DNA of 64,000 nt from Streptomyces panaciradicis (GCF_023516615.1 NZ_JAMGBF010000022.1:62001-126000), one strand, 5' to 3'; counted from the first letter of the stretch, positions 25,666 through 34,365 are shown. The notes: generated by a model not told the origin, from the letters alone. Numbers and translations: made by a program.

Positions 25666-26004
25666 CTAGGTATCCGTAGCGGGTTCGTCGAGCCCGCGGC
25701 GCATTTCCCGGTTCAGGCGGCGGGTGTCGTCGAGCTGGTCCTCGAGGGAGACGATGCGGCAGGCGGCCTCGATGGGCGTGCCCTGGTCGACGAGCTCGCG
25801 GGCGCGGGCGGCGATCCGCAACTGCCGTCGGGAGTACCGCCGGTGACCGCCTTCCGAACGCAGCGGGGTGATCAGGTCGGCCTCGCCGATGGCGCGGAGG
25901 AAGGCGGGAGTGGTCCCGAGCACGTCGGCGGCCCGCCCCATGGTGTAGGCGGGGTAGTCGTCGTCGTCGAGGTTCCCGGTGGCAGGGGCGTGGTCGGCGG
26001 GCAT
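25666..26004 (-). CDS. MerR-type transcriptional regulator
   Basis: A 112-residue regulator with a MerR winged helix (about 18-65: TMGRAADVLGTTPAFLRAIGEADLITPLRSEGGHRRYS) and a short dimerisation helix; no effector domain. It should bind DNA as a dimer. ATG 26004 was chosen because AAGG lies about five bases upstream and the MerR domain follows. Its position next to csp is common in Streptomyces. Confidence 0.85.
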   Translation of the reverse strand: MPADHAPATGNLDDDDYPAYTMGRAADVLGTTPAFLRAIGEADLITPLRSEGGHRRYSRRQLRIAARARELVDQGTPIEAACRIVSLEDQLDDTRRLNREMRRGLDEPATDT

Positions 26005-26303
26005 GGCACCTTGTCTTCGGGAACACGGGGAGGGACCGGGCGGACGCGGCCGGAGGTCCGGCACGGCCCACCCGCCGGACAACCCTAACGCCGCCCGCCC
26101 CGGAGATCTGGCCCCGCCGCGACAGACTTTCCCCACGGCACTTTTCTCATCGGCCGCACAGATGCCTCTCAGATCACAGAGGGACGATGGCGTCGTCGCC
26201 CCGTTCGGACGTTTCGTACGACTGATCGCGGGCGACTCGAACACAGACGTAAGGAGGCCGTCACCGCCGAGCCACCGCTGCCCGCGACCCAGGAGACCGC
26301 CGT

Positions 26304-26810
26304 ATGACCGTCCTCGACCTTCCGCCCCGCTCCGGCGTGCCGAGATCGTCCGTCCGGGACCCGGTCATGGACGAGCGCAACCGCGGCCGTATCGGCTACG
26401 GCCTCGTCGTCTGCGGTCTGGCCCTGCTGCCCTGGCTCGTCGTCCTCGCCACGGGCGTCCTCGTCGACAGCGCCCGCGAGTCCCTGACCTGGGTCGGACT
26501 GGACAGCCTGGAGGCCGTCGGCCTCGTGACCACGGGCCTGCTCGTCCTGCGGCGCGACCCCCGGCGCACCCTCGGCGCCTCGGCGACCGCCGCGCTCCTG
26601 CTCGCCGACGCCTGGTTCGACACGACCACGGCGACATCGGGCACCGACCTCATATCGGCCCTGGCCATGGCGGTCGGCGTGGAACTCCCCCTCGCGGTCC
26701 TGTGCGTGATCCTGACGGTCCGCGGACTTCCCGCCGCTCCGGCCCGCGCGAGGACCCAGCCCGGCCGCCGCCCCTGCCCGCACGGTGCCGGCGCCCCGCC
26801 CTGCGGCTAG
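26304..26810 (+). CDS. four-helix membrane protein, unknown
   Basis: A 168-residue protein with four hydrophobic helices (about 31-52, 66-83, 90-107 and 115-140) and a short Pro/Arg-rich C-terminus. No known domain. It overlaps the convergent lipoprotein gene by four bases. Confidence 0.65.
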   Translation: MTVLDLPPRSGVPRSSVRDPVMDERNRGRIGYGLVVCGLALLPWLVVLATGVLVDSARESLTWVGLDSLEAVGLVTTGLLVLRRDPRRTLGASATAALLLADAWFDTTTATSGTDLISALAMAVGVELPLAVLCVILTVRGLPAAPARARTQPGRRPCPHGAGAPPCG

Positions 26811-27412
26811 CGCTGCCGCCAGCGGGGCTGCTCTTCACCGGGCTTGCGCGAGCACACCATCGGCGTTCCCCGGTCCGTCCGGCCGGTCGCGCCCTCGGGG
26901 GAGCACCACGCGCCGGGATGGACGAAGCCGCCCGGGGCCGGCGAGGAAGAGGTGCCGGTCTGGCGCATGCGGGCACCGGTGATCACTCCGCCGGAGACGT
27001 AGTAGGTGCCGCTGTAGAGCTTGACGACACCGGAGGTCTGGGTCGCCTCCAGGCTGACCGTCACGGCCGAACCGGACACCTGGAGCACGCGCAGGCGGTC
27101 GTGTGCCGTTCCGGCGAAGGCCGCCACGAAACTGCCGTAGTCCGGGCTGAAGTTGCTTCCCCCGAGTCTCCAGGCGGTCCGGTAGTCGTGGGCGTTGATG
27201 GCGGCGTAGTAGGCCTCGACCACGGCGCGGGGCCCATGGGCCGGCCGCGTGGAGGGGGTGACGACGACGGTCCTCGTGACCGTCGGAGCGGGAGCCGAGA
27301 CCGTCGTGGTCGCGGACGGCGACGGGGTGGCCGTCCCACCGGTGCCGCTCGTGCCGCAGGCGGTGGCGACGCCCACGGTCAACGCCACCACGGGCAGAAG
27401 CATCCGGCGCAT
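26807..27412 (-). CDS. lipoprotein with NTF2-like domain
   Basis: About 201 residues with a lipobox (VATAC), a Pro/Ser/Thr linker and an NTF2-like / nuclear transport factor fold (AVVEAYYAAINAHDYRTAWRLGG, then SGSAVTVSLEATQTSGVVKLYSGTYYV). Such domains in exported actinomycete proteins are usually small-ligand or protein-binding modules. ATGs at 27418 and 27412 are both possible; the second gives better spacing to a GGTGG site. Confidence 0.7.
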   Translation of the reverse strand: MRRMLLPVVALTVGVATACGTSGTGGTATPSPSATTTVSAPAPTVTRTVVVTPSTRPAHGPRAVVEAYYAAINAHDYRTAWRLGGSNFSPDYGSFVAAFAGTAHDRLRVLQVSGSAVTVSLEATQTSGVVKLYSGTYYVSGGVITGARMRQTGTSSSPAPGGFVHPGAWCSPEGATGRTDRGTPMVCSRKPGEEQPRWRQR

Positions 27413-27532
27413 CGCCATCACCACCCACAGCCGTACCGCGTGGCCGTGCCCGTGCCACTCATCGACCGTCCGACGGTGACCGGCGCTCCGCGCAGATGCC
27501 GAAGGGCCCCGCTTCGTGGGCCGTACGACCCG

Positions 27533-27763
27533 TCAGCGGGTCAGGTAGTGCAGCGCTCCCGCCAGCAGGAAGACGCTCAGGACCCCGAACGTGACGCGCA
27601 TGGTGGTCAGGCTGCGCCAACGCCGTCCGTACGGCCCGCGCATCGTTTCCGCCCAGTCCCAGACCCACACGTCCGCACCGCGGCAGCCGCCCGCCACCGC
27701 CACGCAGGCGCCGGCCCCGAGCAGCAGGAGCAGCCCCATAACTCCCTGAACGAGCGATGCCAT
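27533..27763 (-). CDS. small two-helix membrane protein
   Basis: A 76-residue protein with hydrophobic helices near 4-24 and 55-73, separated by a loop holding DVWVWDWAETMRGPYGRRW. Function unknown. Two membrane-protein genes in a row on this strand may form one unit. Confidence 0.6.
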   Translation of the reverse strand: MASLVQGVMGLLLLLGAGACVAVAGGCRGADVWVWDWAETMRGPYGRRWRSLTTMRVTFGVLSVFLLAGALHYLTR

Positions 27764-27881
27764 CGCCCACCCCCTCAGATCAAGGGACGCATGAGGCTCG
27801 TCCGGTTCCCACCGATGAGTTCCGCCGGCCGCCCCGGTCTACCAGTTCGTACGCCATCGAACCACCGACTGGAGACCCGAC

Positions 27882-28337
27882 ATGACCCAGCCCGCACACC
27901 CCGGCCGCATGCTGTTCGTGAGCCTCCCCGTCACCGACCTGGCGCGCAGCAAGGCGTTCTTCGCCGAACTCGGCTTCAGCTTCAACCCGGCGTTCTCCGA
28001 CGAGACCTCCGCCTGCATGCTCGTCGGTGAGGACGCCTTCGTCATGCTGCTCACCTGGGAGAAGTTCGCCCAGTTCTCGAAGCTGCCGCCGGCCGACCCC
28101 ACCACGCACGCGCTGGCGCTGTACTGCTTCAGCGTGTCCTCCCGCGAAGAGGTCGACAAGGTCAGCGCCGCGGCACTCGCGGCGGGCGCGACCGAGGCGG
28201 ACGACGCCGAGGACCACGGCTTCATGTACGCCCGCAGCTTCTTCGACCTCGACGGCCACGGCTGGCAGGTCATGTGGATGAACCCCGCGGCAGCGGAACA
28301 GGGCCCCGAGACGTACGCAGGCTCCGCACACCCGTAA
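27882..28337 (+). CDS. VOC family (glyoxalase/bleomycin-resistance fold) protein
   Basis: A 151-residue protein with the paired beta-alpha-beta-beta-beta modules of the vicinal-oxygen-chelate fold: RMLFVSLPVTDLARSKAFFAELGF at the N-terminus and RSFFDLDGHGWQVMWMNP at the C-terminus. Members bind metals or small ligands; the reaction is unknown. ATG 27882 has GGAG upstream. It is the last chromosomal gene before the broken tRNA-Gly. Confidence 0.85.
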   Translation: MTQPAHPGRMLFVSLPVTDLARSKAFFAELGFSFNPAFSDETSACMLVGEDAFVMLLTWEKFAQFSKLPPADPTTHALALYCFSVSSREEVDKVSAAALAAGATEADDAEDHGFMYARSFFDLDGHGWQVMWMNPAAAEQGPETYAGSAHP

Positions 28338-28410
28338 GGCGCGGTCCCCACTCCGACGACAGCAGGTTGTTGCAGTCGGGCCCGGCGCGCTGGCGGCGAT
28401 CCTGGACAGC

Positions 28411-28441
28411 AAAAAAGGCCCGGGTCTCCGACCTGGGCCTT
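28411..28441 (-). terminator. tRNA-Gly terminator
   Basis: Read on the minus strand, a 12-bp stem with one mismatch (AAGGCCCAGGTC against GACCCGGGCCTT) is followed by six T residues. It lies three bases beyond the CCA end of the tRNA fragment, so it is the native terminator of that tRNA gene. Confidence 0.8.
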
Positions 28442-28443
28442 CG

Positions 28444-28489
28444 TGGAGCGGGTGACGAGAATCGAACTCGCGCTCTCAGCTTGGGAAGC
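28444..28489 (-). pseudogene. 3' half of tRNA-Gly(CCC), probable attachment site
   Basis: The minus strand reads as the last 46 nucleotides of a tRNA: anticodon loop TTCCCAA (anticodon CCC), 3' anticodon stem GCTGA, variable loop GAGC, T arm GCGAG-TTCGATT-CTCGT, acceptor strand CACCCGC, discriminator T and encoded CCA. The 5' anticodon stem, D arm and 5' acceptor strand are absent: identity to a tRNA stops at 28489. A 3' half with its native terminator but no 5' half is the expected product of integration of a mobile element into a tRNA gene, so this is proposed as the left attachment site. Confidence 0.75.
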
Positions 28490-29001
28490 CACGGCGCTTG
28501 GCGGACCGGATGGCTTCTGACCTGGTCATATGCGCTCTGGCGTGGCGCCCGGAAGCGTGGGATCGCACCGCTGTTGACCGCGGTTCACCGGTTTTAAGGG
28601 CACGCCATGGGCACGCCGTCGGCTTGGAGACGAGGAGGGCCCCCTCTTGGTGGCTTGCGCACGGACGAGCCCTGGAAGCGAGCGTTGCCCGGAAGGTCGC
28701 CGTTGCAGGAGCACCTGGAGAAGGGCTCAGCGGCGACCGAACAACTCGGGCCGGAGGTAGCTCGGACCAGTCCCTGCAACACGGGCCTGCTGGACACCGC
28801 CGAGGCGATAGAGCGGGCCGACTTCGGGGGGAGGGCTGCGAGGAGATGACGGGCCTGCGGGATCACGGGGGGTCAGGCATGTCGTGAAGAAGTCAGGCAT
28901 GCCGTGAGGAAGCTGGGACACGGGCAGGTCCAGGGCTGAGTCTCGATGTGTCCCGTGTCAGTCACCACAGCACGGGCATCGATGGCGGCGGCAGCACCTC
29001 T
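28490..29001. other. non-coding segment inside the putative element end
   Basis: These 512 bases follow the attachment site. No frame has a ribosome binding site and motif. The only structure seen is the short tandem repeat at 28872-28911. Confidence 0.45.
28872..28911. repeat. 20-bp tandem repeat, two copies
   Basis: GTCAGGCATGTCGTGAAGAA is followed directly by the same sequence with two changes. It is near the element end and could be an integrase arm site or an operator. Confidence 0.5.
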
Positions 29002-30045
29002 CTAGGCGGGGACGCCGGGGTGCCTGAGCGGTGCTCCGGCTTGATGGAGGCTGGTGAGGGCCTGCCGGTAGGAGTTGATCAGCCCGGTCTCGGCGTAGTC
29101 CACGCCCAATTCCTCGCAGTAGCGGCGGACGATGGTCCGGGCCTTGCGCAGGTTGGGGCTGGGCATGCTCGGGAACAGGTGGTGCTCGATCTGGTGGTTC
29201 AGCCCGCCCAGCGCGATGTCCGTGAACCAGCCGCCGCGCACGTTGCGTGAGGTGAGCACCTGGCGGCGGAGGAAGTCCGGGCGGTCGTCGCCCGTCAGGA
29301 TGGGCATGCCCTTGTGGTTCGGGGCGAAGAGGGAGCCGAGGTAGACGCCGAACAGGCCCTGGTGGACGGCGATGAACGCGATCGCCATGCCGGGCGGCAG
29401 CAGCCAGAGCAGGACGGTCAGGTAGAGCGCGAAGTGCGCGAACAGCAGGGCGCCGTCGAGTGTTCGGTGCTTGAGCGAGCGATTGGCCAGCGCCTTCACG
29501 CTCGACACGTGCAGGTTGAAGCCCTCCAGGGTGAGGAGCGGAAAGAACAGGAACGCCTGCCAGCGGCCGATCAGGCGGGGGAGCCCCTCGGCGGCCCGGG
29601 CCTGGTCCTGGGACCAGACCAGCAGGTCGGGGGCGAGGTCGGGGTCGAGTTCCTCGTGGTTGGGGTTGGCGTGGTGGCGGGTGTGTTTGTCCTGCCACCA
29701 TCCGTAGCTCATCCCGACGCCGGTGCCGGCGATCCGGCCGGATGCTTCGCTGGCCCTGCGTCGGCGGAACACCTGGCGGTGGGCTGCGTCATGGGCGAGC
29801 AGGGCGACCTGGCCGAAGACGACGGCCAGGAAGCCGGCGACGGTCAGTGTCCACCAACTGTCGCCGATGAGCGCGACGGCGGCCCACCCACCGACGTAGA
29901 GCGCGGCCACCACTGTGGTCCGCACTGCGTAATAGCCGGGACGGCGCCCCAGCAGGCCGGCATCGGCGATCTTTCTCGACAATCGGGCGAAGTCACTTCC
30001 GGACGTCCCGGAGGGCGGGGGGCGGACCGTGGTGTTGGTGGTCAT
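29002..30045 (-). CDS. membrane fatty acid desaturase
   Basis: A 347-residue membrane desaturase with the three histidine boxes of the acyl-lipid/acyl-CoA class: HDAAH (85-89), HTRHH (121-125) and QIEHH (285-289). The Q in the third box is typical of front-end (delta-5/6 type) enzymes. Two pairs of membrane helices flank the boxes. It would put double bonds into membrane fatty acids with O2 and electrons from ferredoxin. No ferredoxin or reductase gene is adjacent. First gene of the accessory region. Confidence 0.9.
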   Translation of the reverse strand: MTTNTTVRPPPSGTSGSDFARLSRKIADAGLLGRRPGYYAVRTTVVAALYVGGWAAVALIGDSWWTLTVAGFLAVVFGQVALLAHDAAHRQVFRRRRASEASGRIAGTGVGMSYGWWQDKHTRHHANPNHEELDPDLAPDLLVWSQDQARAAEGLPRLIGRWQAFLFFPLLTLEGFNLHVSSVKALANRSLKHRTLDGALLFAHFALYLTVLLWLLPPGMAIAFIAVHQGLFGVYLGSLFAPNHKGMPILTGDDRPDFLRRQVLTSRNVRGGWFTDIALGGLNHQIEHHLFPSMPSPNLRKARTIVRRYCEELGVDYAETGLINSYRQALTSLHQAGAPLRHPGVPA

Positions 30046-30288
30046 GTCGCTGAAGCTCTCTCCGAAGGAGGCAGATGGTCAGGCGCCGCCTCGGAGTTGC
30101 TGAGACCGGGCCACAGGCAGGGATGCGCTTTCGCCGTTGCGGACACACATCGCGCGAGGAGCAGGGACGACGGCCCTCTCCGCATGCGGGTTCCCTGCCA
30201 GGCGGGTCTCACACCGTGGCAGGACAGGGCCGACGGAGCGACGGCCGCGCGCCCTCAGGGAAGAACCGGGAAGGTCGGGGGCGACTGA

Positions 30289-31095
30289 TCACTGAGGGGC
30301 ACTCATAACGGTGACCGGCGAGGTCTGCCGCCAGGCCGCGGTTTCCGTGATGAGGACGGCGACGGTGGCCGGGCTCCGGGTGTCAGTGGTGGCTGCCTCG
30401 GCTACCGCCTCCCGGACGGCACGGGCGACTGTCAATGGATGGTGTCCGGGGCCGACCGCGAGGTGAACCTCGATCTGTCGGCAGGGTGGATCATCATGCT
30501 CCTCCACCCTGACCGGGCGGCTGCCCAGCACGGCGGTGAGGCGGGCGACGCCCGGCACACCCGCTGCGACGTCCGCCAGCTCCCCGGCGAGCCCCCGCAC
30601 GGACCCTGTTCCGGTCACCGGGGGCGAGCTCCGCGCGGCCGCAGCTTCCGGCGTGGGCCTCGTGGACGTCGCCGCGGTCCGAGAAGCCACGCCTGCCTCC
30701 GTGGCCTCACGGAGATCCGTGACGCGCATGTCGGCCGACACCGTGGTCAGCCCGAGCTGTTCGGTGGCCGCGCCCAGCAGCGCGCTCCTCAATGCGTCGG
30801 CGGTCTCCGGCAGCGGCCGTACGAGGGAAGCGGTGAAGGCGGCCTCGATGGTGAGCGGGCCAGGCGGTAGCGCGCTGGCCGGCGGACGGACGGCCGGCTC
30901 GGACACGGGTTGGAGCGGCGCCGACCCGATGCGCAGGGACTCCAGCCGGACACCGGGAACCTCGGCGGCGGTGGGCGCGAGGGCCTGGACGGCCGCTTGC
31001 TCGGTGATCCACGTCCCGTCGTGGGGCCCGCCGAGCGGGAGCAGTCGGCCCAGGTCGAGCCGGCTTCGTACTGCCTGCGTCCACGCCTCGGTCAC
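30289..31095 (-). CDS. Asp23-associated hypothetical protein
   Basis: A 268-residue protein starting VTEAWTQAVRSRLDLGRLLPLGGPHDGTWITE. Three similar segments of about 70 residues (PGVRLESLRI, TTVSADMRVTDLREA, PGVARLTAVLGS) alternate with Pro-rich links; the last is followed by IEVHLAVGPGHHPLTVARAVREAV, which echoes the Asp23 fold. Likely an envelope-stress partner, divergent from the Asp23 operon. GTG 31095 has GAAGG upstream. Confidence 0.6.
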   Translation of the reverse strand: MTEAWTQAVRSRLDLGRLLPLGGPHDGTWITEQAAVQALAPTAAEVPGVRLESLRIGSAPLQPVSEPAVRPPASALPPGPLTIEAAFTASLVRPLPETADALRSALLGAATEQLGLTTVSADMRVTDLREATEAGVASRTAATSTRPTPEAAAARSSPPVTGTGSVRGLAGELADVAAGVPGVARLTAVLGSRPVRVEEHDDPPCRQIEVHLAVGPGHHPLTVARAVREAVAEAATTDTRSPATVAVLITETAAWRQTSPVTVMSAPQ

Positions 31096-31243
31096 TGGCC
31101 CGCACCCTTCTTCTCGACGGCCGCGGCTCTCTTCCCGCGGCGCTCTGCCCGCAGTGTCCGCGAGAGCTTGGGGAGGGGCCTCAGGCCACTCGTCGGAGCA
31201 CCCGTCCAACGCTGTTTGTCCAGGAAAAAGGTACTAAAAAGAC

Positions 31244-31249
31244 TATAAT
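31244..31249 (+). promoter_or_regulatory. candidate -10 box of the Asp23 operon
   Basis: TATAAT lies 45 bases before the Asp23 start, in a strikingly A-rich stretch (AAAAAGGTACTAAAAAGAC) within otherwise GC-rich DNA. No well-spaced -35 box was found. Confidence 0.4.
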
Positions 31250-31294
31250 CTCAGTAATGCGTGCTCTGTGGCCTCGCGAGGGAGGAATATCCCG

Positions 31295-31726
31295 ATGACT
31301 GAGAACACCGGCGTCAGGCTCGGCGCAGCGCCCGGTTCTCGCGGCCGGACGACCATCGCCGATGTGGTGGTGGAGAAGATCGCCGGAATGGCGGCACGGG
31401 ACGTACCCGGCGTCTATGCCCTGGGCAGCGGATTCGCCCGCTCGATGGGATCCATGCGGGAGCGGATGCCGGGCGCCGGCAGCGGCAAGTCCGCCACGCG
31501 CGGGGTCAGTGTCGAGGTCGGAGAACTGCAGGCGGCCATCGATCTGGAACTCGTCGTCGAGTACGGCGTCTCGATCACGGACGTGGCCGCCGCCGTGCGG
31601 GAAGACGTGATCTCCGCGGTGGAGCGGATGGCGGGTCGGGAAGTCGTGGAAGTCAACGTCACGGTCAGCGACGTGAAACTGCCCGACGAGGAGGACGAAG
31701 GGGAGGAGCGGCAGCGGATCCAGTAG
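31295..31726 (+). CDS. Asp23/Gls24 family envelope-stress protein
   Basis: A 143-residue Asp23 protein: RGRTTIADVVVEKIAGMAARDVPGVYAL at the N-terminal helix-strand, then VSVEVGELQAAIDLELVVEYGVSITDVAAAVREDVISAVERMAGREVVEVNVTV. The family associates with the membrane through AmaP and responds to envelope stress. The start has GGGAGG upstream. It heads an operon of six genes with AmaP near the end. About 65% similar by eye to the copy at 47038. Confidence 0.9.
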   Translation: MTENTGVRLGAAPGSRGRTTIADVVVEKIAGMAARDVPGVYALGSGFARSMGSMRERMPGAGSGKSATRGVSVEVGELQAAIDLELVVEYGVSITDVAAAVREDVISAVERMAGREVVEVNVTVSDVKLPDEEDEGEERQRIQ

Positions 31727-31762
31727 CCGGGGCGGTAGCCCGCGTGAGTGAAGGAGCGCGAA

Positions 31763-31993
31763 ATGAGCAGCAGGGCCGTGGTGGGCTTGATGGCCGGAAT
31801 GGCGCTGGGTTTCGCCGCGTATTTCGGTAGCTTCTGGGCTTTCCTCCTGGTGCTGGTGCTGGGCCTCGTCGGTCTCGTCGTCGGGCGGTTCACGGAGGGC
31901 GACCTCGAACCGGGCGACTTCGTCCGCCGCCGGGACCGGCAGGAGCGGTTCGGCGACGACAGCCGACAGGCCCGGGGAGACTGGCGGCGGTGA
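31763..31993 (+). CDS. small DUF2273-like membrane protein
   Basis: A 76-residue protein with one long or two short hydrophobic helices (VVGLMAGMALGFAAYFGSFWAFLLVLVLGLVGLVVG) and an acidic-basic tail. DUF2273-like proteins accompany Asp23 in operons. ATG 31763 has AAGGAG upstream. The stop overlaps the next GTG by four bases. A frameshifted relative lies at 46882-47001. Confidence 0.75.
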   Translation: MSSRAVVGLMAGMALGFAAYFGSFWAFLLVLVLGLVGLVVGRFTEGDLEPGDFVRRRDRQERFGDDSRQARGDWRR

Positions 31994-32463
31994 GCGGGGA
32001 AGCCGGCGAGCGTCCGGGCGTCGTCCCCCGCGGGGAGCGCGGGGCGACCGCCGTCACCGACCGGGTGGTCGCGAAGATCGCGGCCCGGGTGGCGCGTGAG
32101 GCGCTGGGCCGGTTCACCGAGTCGGCCGGCCGCGTACCACCCGGCCGCCGGACGCCGCACGTGAGCACATCCGTACGGCGGGCGCCGGAACGGACCGGTG
32201 CGGGACAGAACGCCGAGTCCGCCGCCGGAGGGGACGCCGAGTCCGCCGCCGGACGGCAGGCGGTGCTCGGCGAGGCACGGATGCACATCACCGTCGAGCT
32301 CGGCTATCCGTCCGACATCGGGGCGCAGTGCGCCGCGGTACGCCGGGAGGTCACCGAGCGGATCAGGGCATGGGCCGGCATGGAGGTGCCCGACCTCGCG
32401 GTATCGGTCGACCGACTGCACTCGGCGCATACGCGGCACACGGACCGGGAGCGGGTGAGATGA
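31990..32463 (+). CDS. second Asp23-like protein
   Basis: A 157-residue protein with Asp23-type beginnings (TDRVVAKIAARVAREAL), a Pro/Arg/Gly-rich insertion (about 40-85) and a C-terminal ITVELGYPSDIGAQCAAVRREVTERIRAWAGMEVPDLAVSVDRL, matching the second half of the fold. It overlaps its neighbours by four bases on each side. Probably a partner of the first Asp23 protein. Confidence 0.75.
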   Translation: MSGEAGERPGVVPRGERGATAVTDRVVAKIAARVAREALGRFTESAGRVPPGRRTPHVSTSVRRAPERTGAGQNAESAAGGDAESAAGRQAVLGEARMHITVELGYPSDIGAQCAAVRREVTERIRAWAGMEVPDLAVSVDRLHSAHTRHTDRERVR

Positions 32464-33146
32464 GCGCGAACACCTCGCGGCAGCCGACCGGTGACACCTA
32501 CCTCTCCTCCGGTCCGGGACAGCCCCCGTCCGCCGACGGCACCCCGGGGGCGGCCGAGGGCGCCACGAAGGTGACCGACGGATCAGGCCGGCCGGTGCAC
32601 CGTTTCTGGTCGTCGCGGCGCCTTCCCGCGGCCTTGGCAGCCCTGCTGTCCGCCGTGGCCGTCGGATTTCTCCTGTACGACGTCATCGCGGTGCGGGCGG
32701 GCCGGGATGCGATGCGTTGGCGGCGGCGGCTCGCCGAGGAACTGGCCACACGGCCCCTGGACGACGTCTGGATGATCGTCGGGGCGGCGGTGGCGATGGC
32801 CCTCGGCCTGTGGCTCTTCCTGCTGGCGGTGACGCCGGGACTGCGCAGGCTGCTGCCCATGCGGCGGCCCACCGGTATCCCCGAAACAGAGGACGTCCGT
32901 GCCGGGCTCGACCGCCGCGCGGCCGCCCTGGTGCTGCGCGACCGGGCCATGCAGGTGCCCGGCGTCCAGTCGGCACGGATCGATGTCGGCCGCCGGAGGG
33001 TGAAGGCCCGGGCACAGGCACACTTCCGCGACCTCGAGGAGGTCCGCTCGGACCTGGACACCGAGCTGGGCGAAGCCGTGACGTCCCTGGGCCTGGCCCG
33101 GCAACCCGCACTGGCCGTACGCGTCCGGCGCCCGAAGAAGGGCTGA
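32460..33146 (+). CDS. DUF6286-like membrane protein
   Basis: A 228-residue protein with two membrane helices (about 54-74 and 103-123) and a C-terminal cytoplasmic domain with AAALVLRDRAMQVPGVQSARIDVGRRRVKARAQAHF, which again resembles an Asp23-type strand-helix unit. Proteins of this kind sit in Streptomyces Asp23 operons. ATG 32460 overlaps the upstream stop. Confidence 0.7.
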   Translation: MSANTSRQPTGDTYLSSGPGQPPSADGTPGAAEGATKVTDGSGRPVHRFWSSRRLPAALAALLSAVAVGFLLYDVIAVRAGRDAMRWRRRLAEELATRPLDDVWMIVGAAVAMALGLWLFLLAVTPGLRRLLPMRRPTGIPETEDVRAGLDRRAAALVLRDRAMQVPGVQSARIDVGRRRVKARAQAHFRDLEEVRSDLDTELGEAVTSLGLARQPALAVRVRRPKKG

Positions 33147-33155
33147 GGTGATCCG

Positions 33156-33749
33156 ATGCTCAGGACGGTGAACCGGGTGCTGCTCGCACTGCTCGGCCTC
33201 GGACTGTTCGCCCTGGGCGGCGGCGTACTGCTGGGCGCACTGGACCTGCAGCGCCACTGGGACTTCGGCATGCCGGGCTGGTGGCCCTTCCGCGGGCCGC
33301 ACGACGTGGTGCTGGGCGCCTGGGGACGCACCCGGTGGCGGGACGAAGGCTGGTGGTGGCCGACCGTGATCGCGGCGCTCGCGGTGCTGCTGGTCCTGCT
33401 GCTGTGGTGGCTCCTCGCGCAACGCCGACACCGTCTGGACAATGTCCTCGTCGACAGCGAAGACGGCGTGCCGACCCGGCTCAACGGCCGCACGCTGGAG
33501 AAGGTCATCGAGGAAGAGGCAGAAGCCCTGGAGGGGGTCTCACGGGCTCACGTCCGGCTGACGGGCCGACGTACCGCCCCGGCCGCACGCGTACGACTGC
33601 TGCTGGAGCCCCACGCCGATCCGACGGGAACCCTGGGTCGCCTGAGCGGCGAAACACTCGCACACGCGCGGGACTCGGCCGGCCTGGACCGCCTCCCCGC
33701 GAAGGTCCGGCTCCGGGAAGCCCGCCACCGCGCCGCCCGCACCGCCTGA
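33156..33749 (+). CDS. amaP: alkaline-shock membrane anchor (AmaP-like)
   Basis: A 197-residue protein with two N-terminal helices (about 5-27 and 69-88) and a cytoplasmic Asp23-like domain (TLEKVIEEEAEALEGVSRAHVRLTGRRTAPAARVRLLLEPHADP). This is the layout of AmaP, which tethers Asp23 to the membrane. It follows the DUF6286-like gene by nine bases. Confidence 0.8.
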   Translation: MLRTVNRVLLALLGLGLFALGGGVLLGALDLQRHWDFGMPGWWPFRGPHDVVLGAWGRTRWRDEGWWWPTVIAALAVLLVLLLWWLLAQRRHRLDNVLVDSEDGVPTRLNGRTLEKVIEEEAEALEGVSRAHVRLTGRRTAPAARVRLLLEPHADPTGTLGRLSGETLAHARDSAGLDRLPAKVRLREARHRAARTA

Positions 33750-33804
33750 GATCCCCGGAGAACACGCAGATTCCGCACGGCTCCTTCCCGGGAGGCAGCC
33801 CGTC

Positions 33805-33975
33805 ATGACCCTCTTCCTGATCCTCCTCGTCGCCGGAATCGCCCTGATCACCATCGGCGCGGCCGTCGACGGCCTGCTCTACCTGATGTCGACGGGCGTA
33901 CTGCTTCTGATCGCCGACCTGCTCTACCTGGCGGCCCGCTCCATCTGGCACGCCACCCGACGCCCGGCCCGCTGA
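33805..33975 (+). CDS. 56-residue membrane peptide
   Basis: ATG 33805 has GGAGG about eight bases upstream and opens 56 codons: two hydrophobic helices (TLFLILLVAGIALITIGAAV and LLYLMSTGVLLLIADLLYLAA) and a basic tail ending RRPAR. Codon use is typical of real genes here. Last gene of the Asp23 operon; function unknown. Confidence 0.65.
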   Translation: MTLFLILLVAGIALITIGAAVDGLLYLMSTGVLLLIADLLYLAARSIWHATRRPAR

Positions 33976-34110
33976 CCGGCTCCCGAATGCCCAGGACCAG
34001 AGTGCGATGTTCGGGATCGGCTCGTGCAGCAAGGCGTGAGGGGTGTCGCGGGGGAGGGAATGGGAGAGAACACTTCGCGCTCTGTACCGCATGGACACAG
34101 GGGCTGCGGC

Positions 34111-34365
34111 TTCGAGCGCCACGGCAAGAAGCGGTTCGTCGGCCGCCGGTTCGTAAAGAACAACCGCCTCGTCAACGCCGGTTTCCTCTGGGCCTTCGCC
34201 GCCCTCGCCGCCTCTCCGGGAGCGACGGCTCACTACCGACGTCGACGCGAGCACGGAGACTGGCATGCCGCCGCACCACGGCTCTTGCTGAACCGCTTCC
34301 TCGGTCAGCTCCATCACTGCCTCAAGACCCGGCAGTTCTTCGACGAACAACGGGCCTTCGCGCCG
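34111..34365 (+). pseudogene. IS110-family transposase, C-terminal remnant
   Basis: The frame through 34111-34365 reads a C-terminal fragment of an IS110-type transposase (NNRLVNAGFLWAFAALAASPGATAHYRR, then LLLNRFLGQLHHCLKTRQFFDE). The N-terminal DEDD domain is absent, and the frame continues into unrelated sequence. A dead insertion-sequence fragment. Confidence 0.6.

Noticed and set aside
28444..28520. A complete tRNA gene
   Set aside because: Identity ends at 28489; no D arm or 5' acceptor strand complementary to CACCCGC follows.
31200..31250. SigB-type promoter (GTTT-N14-16-GGGTA) before the Asp23 operon
   Set aside because: GTTT at 31214 and AGGTAC at 31229 are too close (about 11 bases) and imperfect; only the TATAAT box is listed.
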